Below, in pieces: positions 34,950-37,334 of a DNA stretch of 37,334 nt. Position 1 is the first letter of the stretch; each line of letters starts with the position of its first letter. The notes under the pieces were generated by a model. That model was not told the origin of the DNA, searched no databases, and saw nothing but the letters and a program-made list of their open reading frames with translations. Source of the stretch: Acidobacteriaceae bacterium (GTDB lineage Bacteria > Acidobacteriota > Terriglobia > Terriglobales > Acidobacteriaceae); contig PLOG01000008.1 in NCBI GenBank assembly GCA_003142935.1, positions 1 to 37,334 on the forward strand. Reading direction: 5' to 3'. The translations under genes and the position numbers were made by a program.

Positions 34950-35303
34950 ATGGTTAAATTTCGTTTTATGGAGAATGAGACTCGTCGTAGGGCGCAGGTA
35001 CTCTCGTCGCACAATATCGAGGAGTTTCGTGCGTTTTTGAAGGAAAAAGCGAATGAACCTGCACCGCAACCTGCTTCGTACAGGATGGGCGGAATTGTAC
35101 GGGCGGTATTCCCTCAACTGTGTTTGCTGCGAAAAAGAGGATACACGCTCAATATGCTGGTCGGTCTTTTTGAGGAAAACGGCCTGAGAATCACCGCGAC
35201 TGCATTGTCGGTCTACATGAAGAAACTGAACGGGGAAGCGGAAGGGGTATCGGCAATCGAGGTTCGTAAACGGAGAACACAACCTTCCCCCCCTGGTTCG
35301 TAA
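34950..35303 (+). CDS. TraK-like mobilisation protein
   Basis: 117 aa. RP4 TraK is a small oriT-binding protein encoded divergently from traJ across oriT; the layout here is the same. The sequence shares the general design: basic N-terminus, then LCLLRKRGYTLNMLVGLFEE and NGLRITATALSVYMKKLN, a helix-turn-helix-like module with the final YxxxL helix common to such proteins. Assignment rests on this pattern and position, not on a strong signature. The ATG at 34950 lacks a good ribosome-binding site; TTGACA at 34930-34935 with TTAAAT 18 nt on would instead favour the ATG at 34968, almost leaderless. Confidence 0.65.
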   Translation: MVKFRFMENETRRRAQVLSSHNIEEFRAFLKEKANEPAPQPASYRMGGIVRAVFPQLCLLRKRGYTLNMLVGLFEENGLRITATALSVYMKKLNGEAEGVSAIEVRKRRTQPSPPGS

Positions 35304-35592
35304 GCTTGCAGACACTTGGCAATGAAACCGGATGTGCCGCTGAAAGAAAGGGCTGCAACGATGATCCTGCCACGCAACAACCTTCGAACGAGTTTGGGAA
35401 GAAAAAGCTGTGATGTTGGTTCAGACAAAAGGACATAACCGTGCGGCGCATCCTGGAGAAAAGCCAGACAAAAAGCGCGTGGGAATCAAAGTTGTCTGCG
35501 CTGGCTTGCAGATAGTTTCGATGGCACTTTGCTCTGTGGGCTTGGTAAATCCGCACGTAATTCAAATGCAACTCAATCAATGAGGTAAAGGG

Positions 35593-35823
35593 ATGCCGAG
35601 AAAGATTCTAAGACTGCCAATTGTGTTGGATCGCACCGGCCTATCACGAAGCACTGTCTATCAGCGTGTCACCGAAGGAAAGTTTCCAAGGTCGGTGTCG
35701 CTGGGTGCCAGGGCTGTCGGTTGGATTGAAGCAGAGGTCGAGGAGTGGATTGCCTGCCAGATAGAGGCCAGCCGGGAACTCTGCGGCCACAGAGCTGGCG
35801 TGAATCGTTCGTCGTCGAGATGA
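35593..35823 (+). CDS. AlpA-family regulator / excisionase-like protein
   Basis: 76 aa MerR-like helix-turn-helix protein of the AlpA/phage-regulator family. The core is ILRLPIVLDRTGLSRSTVYQ, then KFPRSVSLGARAVGWIEAEV and EEWIACQIEA, matching AlpA proteins nearly residue by residue. AGGT and AAAGGG precede the ATG. In P4-like islands AlpA proteins switch on integrase and excision, and many act as excisionases. It converges with the integrase gene across 89 nt. A role in excision is inferred from the family and place. Confidence 0.9.
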   Translation: MPRKILRLPIVLDRTGLSRSTVYQRVTEGKFPRSVSLGARAVGWIEAEVEEWIACQIEASRELCGHRAGVNRSSSR

Positions 35824-35912
35824 TGCCGGAAATGGATTCCAGCTTGCGCACTCATCTGGAATTAGATTGCAAAAAGTGGCCGAATTCTCTGATGGATGAG
35901 TTGACTGACTGG

Positions 35913-37133
35913 CTATGCCGCAGTTCCGCTAAACGGCAGCACCTTGCCGCCTCTCTGGGTGCGCTCCAGAAAATCCGCCCAGTCCTGCATCATCTTGGCG
36001 CGTGGCTCCAGATAGAGCGCATGGTTGTATGCCGCGCTCACCGCATTCCGGGGAGCGTGAGCAAGCTGCAACTCGATATGGTCATGCGCGTAGCCCTGCT
36101 CATGCAGGATGGTGGACGCCAGACCCCGGAAGCCGTGGCCGGTCATGCGCCCCTTGTAGCCCATGCGCTTTAATGCTGCCAGAATGGTGTTGTTGCTCAT
36201 CGGTTGGGCAGCATTGAGGTCGCCGGGAAAAAGCCATTCATTGCTCCCAGTGAAATCGCGCAACATCTCCAGCACCTCCAGAGACTGCCTGGCCAGCGGC
36301 ACAATGTGCGGAGTGCGCATCTTCATCCGCTCGGCGGGTATGTCCCAGCGGGCATTCTCCAGGTCAAATTCCCCCCACTTTGCTTCGATCAATTCGGTGG
36401 TGCGCACAAAGGTCATGGACATCAGTTTCATTGCCAACCGTGTGACCTGCTTTCCCTGATAGACCTCTATGCGTCTGAGCAGGGTCGGCAGCTCTTTGGC
36501 ATCAATGCGGGCATAGTTGGTTTTCGGCGAGGATTTCAGAATGTCGCTTGGGCGAATCTCGGTGGCCGGGTTACGCTTTGCATAACCGTGGGCGATGCCG
36601 TAGCGAAAAACCTGCCCCACCGTCTCCAGAGCGCGTTTGGCAATATCCCGCGCGCCGCGATCCTGAATCGCGTTGGCCATCGCCACCAATTCCGGCGCTT
36701 CGATCTCGGCAATGGGCCGCGCTCCCAAACATGGGAGAATGTCGGCCTCCATGCGCCGCCGGACCGAGTCCACATGGCGCGGGCTCTTCCCCTCCTCCCA
36801 ATGCTCCAGCCATTGTGTGGTAACGCTCTGGAAGGTGTTCTCGACCGCGATTTTCTCCGCAGTCTTTTCGGCCTTCCGTTGTGCCATCGGGTCAACGCCT
36901 GTCGCCAGCAGTTTCCGCGCCTCGGCGTGGCGTTCTCGGGCCAGCGCCAGAGGTACATCCGGATATTTGCCGAGGGACATGAGCTTTTCCTTGCCGTCAA
37001 ACCGATAGGACCAGCGCCACAACTTCCCGCCGGTTGGCTTGACCCAGAGGTACAGTCCGCCTCCATCGCCCATGCTGTAGGCTTTTTCCGCCGCCTTGGC
37101 CCGTTTGATCTCAGTATCGGTCAGTCCGGCCAT
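35913..37133 (-). CDS. int: P4-type tyrosine integrase of the island
   Basis: 406 aa. It catalyses site-specific recombination between island and tRNA-gene attachment sites. The N-terminal DUF4102-type arm-binding domain (AGLTDTEIKRAKAAEKAYSM, GGLYLWVKPTGGKLWRWSYR) is followed by a SAM-like core-binding domain (about 100-195) and the catalytic domain with Arg244 (TFVRTTELIEAKW), His333 and Arg336 (GHGFRGLAS), His359 (LAHAPRN) and nucleophile Tyr369 (AAYNHALYL). All five key positions are present, so it should be active. The ATG at 37133 has AGGAGG 7 nt upstream; an ATG 6 nt earlier is too close to that site. Three TACACCC motifs sit 24-67 nt upstream, so binding could also repress its own promoter. 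Confidence 0.95.
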   Translation of the reverse strand: MAGLTDTEIKRAKAAEKAYSMGDGGGLYLWVKPTGGKLWRWSYRFDGKEKLMSLGKYPDVPLALARERHAEARKLLATGVDPMAQRKAEKTAEKIAVENTFQSVTTQWLEHWEEGKSPRHVDSVRRRMEADILPCLGARPIAEIEAPELVAMANAIQDRGARDIAKRALETVGQVFRYGIAHGYAKRNPATEIRPSDILKSSPKTNYARIDAKELPTLLRRIEVYQGKQVTRLAMKLMSMTFVRTTELIEAKWGEFDLENARWDIPAERMKMRTPHIVPLARQSLEVLEMLRDFTGSNEWLFPGDLNAAQPMSNNTILAALKRMGYKGRMTGHGFRGLASTILHEQGYAHDHIELQLAHAPRNAVSAAYNHALYLEPRAKMMQDWADFLERTQRGGKVLPFSGTAA

Positions 37134-37156
37134 ACCCATTCCTCCTCGTCTAGGAA

Positions 37157-37200
37157 AAGTACACCCACTTCAAGAACATAATACACCCAAAAGTACACCC
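37157..37200 (+). repeat. Right integrase arm-type sites (three TACACCC motifs)
   Basis: TACACCC occurs at 37160-37166, 37182-37188 and 37194-37200. The last two lie in a 21-nt block (37180-37200) identical to 343-363 at the other end. They lie between the integrase start and the tRNA end, where arm sites of P4-like integrases are expected, and could also overlap the int promoter. Confidence 0.68.
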
Positions 37201-37238
37201 GTCAGAACACGGCTGCACCTGGATGCATCTGGACGCAG

Positions 37239-37278
37239 AAAGACGTAAAGCCTAGCATTTGCTAGGCTTTATGTCTTT
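37239..37278 (-). terminator. 19-bp inverted repeat downstream of the tRNA
   Basis: Arms 37239-37257 and 37260-37278 (AAAGACGTAAAGCCTAGCA and TGCTAGGCTTTATGTCTTT) pair with one mismatch around a 2-nt loop. It lies 36 nt from the tRNA 3' end on the transcribed side. With the TTT runs in the arms it could end tRNA transcripts; it would be supplied by the island. A recombination or protein-binding role is the alternative. Confidence 0.6.
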
Positions 37279-37314
37279 ATATTGAATGTCTTTGGATGCT
37301 CTGGGAAGGGTTTC

Positions 37315-37334
37315 TGGCGGAGAGGGAGGGATTC
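37315..37334 (-). tRNA. 3' end of tRNA-Ser (partial) and attR
   Basis: The minus strand reads GAATCCCTCCCTCTCCGCCA, the end of the T-arm, acceptor strand, discriminator G and encoded CCA. Discriminator G with a CTCTCC acceptor is typical of bacterial tRNA-Ser. The gene runs off the window. It is the integration target, with a partial copy at 271-289. The anticodon is not visible. Confidence 0.75.

Larger units (their letters stand above)
271..37334. mobile_element. Genomic island / integrative mobilizable element in tRNA-Ser
   Basis: The segment is bounded by direct copies of a tRNA 3' end (271-289 and 37315-37334). At the right end it carries a tyrosine integrase next to the tRNA, an AlpA-like regulator, and a mobilisation set (TraK-like, oriT candidate, MobC/TraJ-like, MOBP relaxase). 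A 21-nt repeat holding two TACACCC motifs lies just inside each boundary. Cargo is sugar uptake and catabolism genes, a two-component system, hydrolases and Dps. No type IV secretion genes or replication gene are visible, so it probably needs a helper to transfer. Boundaries are seen directly; the mobility class is inferred from families. Confidence 0.82.

Noticed and set aside
36204-37181. Plus-strand open frame (325 codons) opposite the integrase
   Set aside because: The minus strand encodes an integrase with every catalytic residue; this frame is its shadow and runs into the arm sites.
343-37200. The TACACCC repeats as a CRISPR or iteron array
   Set aside because: Only two or three copies at each end, spacing of 12 or 22 nt, no cas or rep gene, and position beside att sites.

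Overview
The window looks like DNA from an Acidobacteriota chromosome, most likely class Terriglobia. The signs are an Oar-like TonB-dependent receptor with an N-terminal carboxypeptidase-regulatory domain, a CRTAC1/ASPIC-UnbV protein facing a TPR protein, a membrane protein with the N-terminal domain common in that class, and a propeller-type sensor kinase. The taxonomic call is inference from gene content only.

Almost the whole window is one genomic island of about 37 kb. The right edge (37315-37334, minus strand) is the 3' end of a tRNA gene, best read as tRNA-Ser with encoded CCA. A near-identical 19-nt copy lies at 271-289 in the same orientation. A P4-type tyrosine integrase sits next to the tRNA end. 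A 21-nt sequence with two TACACCC motifs occurs inside both ends (343-363 and 37180-37200), as expected for integrase arm sites. Next to the integrase is a mobilisation module: AlpA-like regulator, TraK-like protein, a candidate oriT with inverted repeats, a MobC/TraJ-like protein, and a MOBP (RP4 TraI-like) relaxase. No type IV secretion genes are visible, so the element is best read as integrative and mobilizable (IME), needing a helper for transfer.

Layout from left to right. 1-171: IS630 remnant outside the island. 290-4783: a graveyard with a decayed integrase fused to a decayed CusS/CusR-type two-component pair, split by an intact IS4-family element. 4784-10617: CRTAC1 protein, TPR protein and membrane-anchored regulator-like protein. 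10892-22851: sugar-use cargo, all on the plus strand, with GH28-like protein, TonB-dependent receptor, two gene scraps, rhamnulokinase, FucP-family symporter and LutABC. 23016-30140: minus-strand block with Dps, two related alpha/beta hydrolases, DoxX-like protein and a LuxR-type regulator with its propeller kinase. 30243-31691: gene-poor DNA. 31692-37334: mobilisation and integration module.

The metabolic logic is import and hydrolysis of a pectic, possibly rhamnogalacturonan-like, polymer (receptor and GH28), uptake of deoxysugar (FucP), phosphorylation of rhamnulose (RhaB), and oxidation of the L-lactate made from L-lactaldehyde (LutABC). Rhamnose isomerase, rhamnulose-1-phosphate aldolase and lactaldehyde dehydrogenase are not in the window, so the island would complement host genes. 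The most notable outcome is therefore a mobile, tRNA-integrated deoxysugar/pectin-use island in an acidobacterium.
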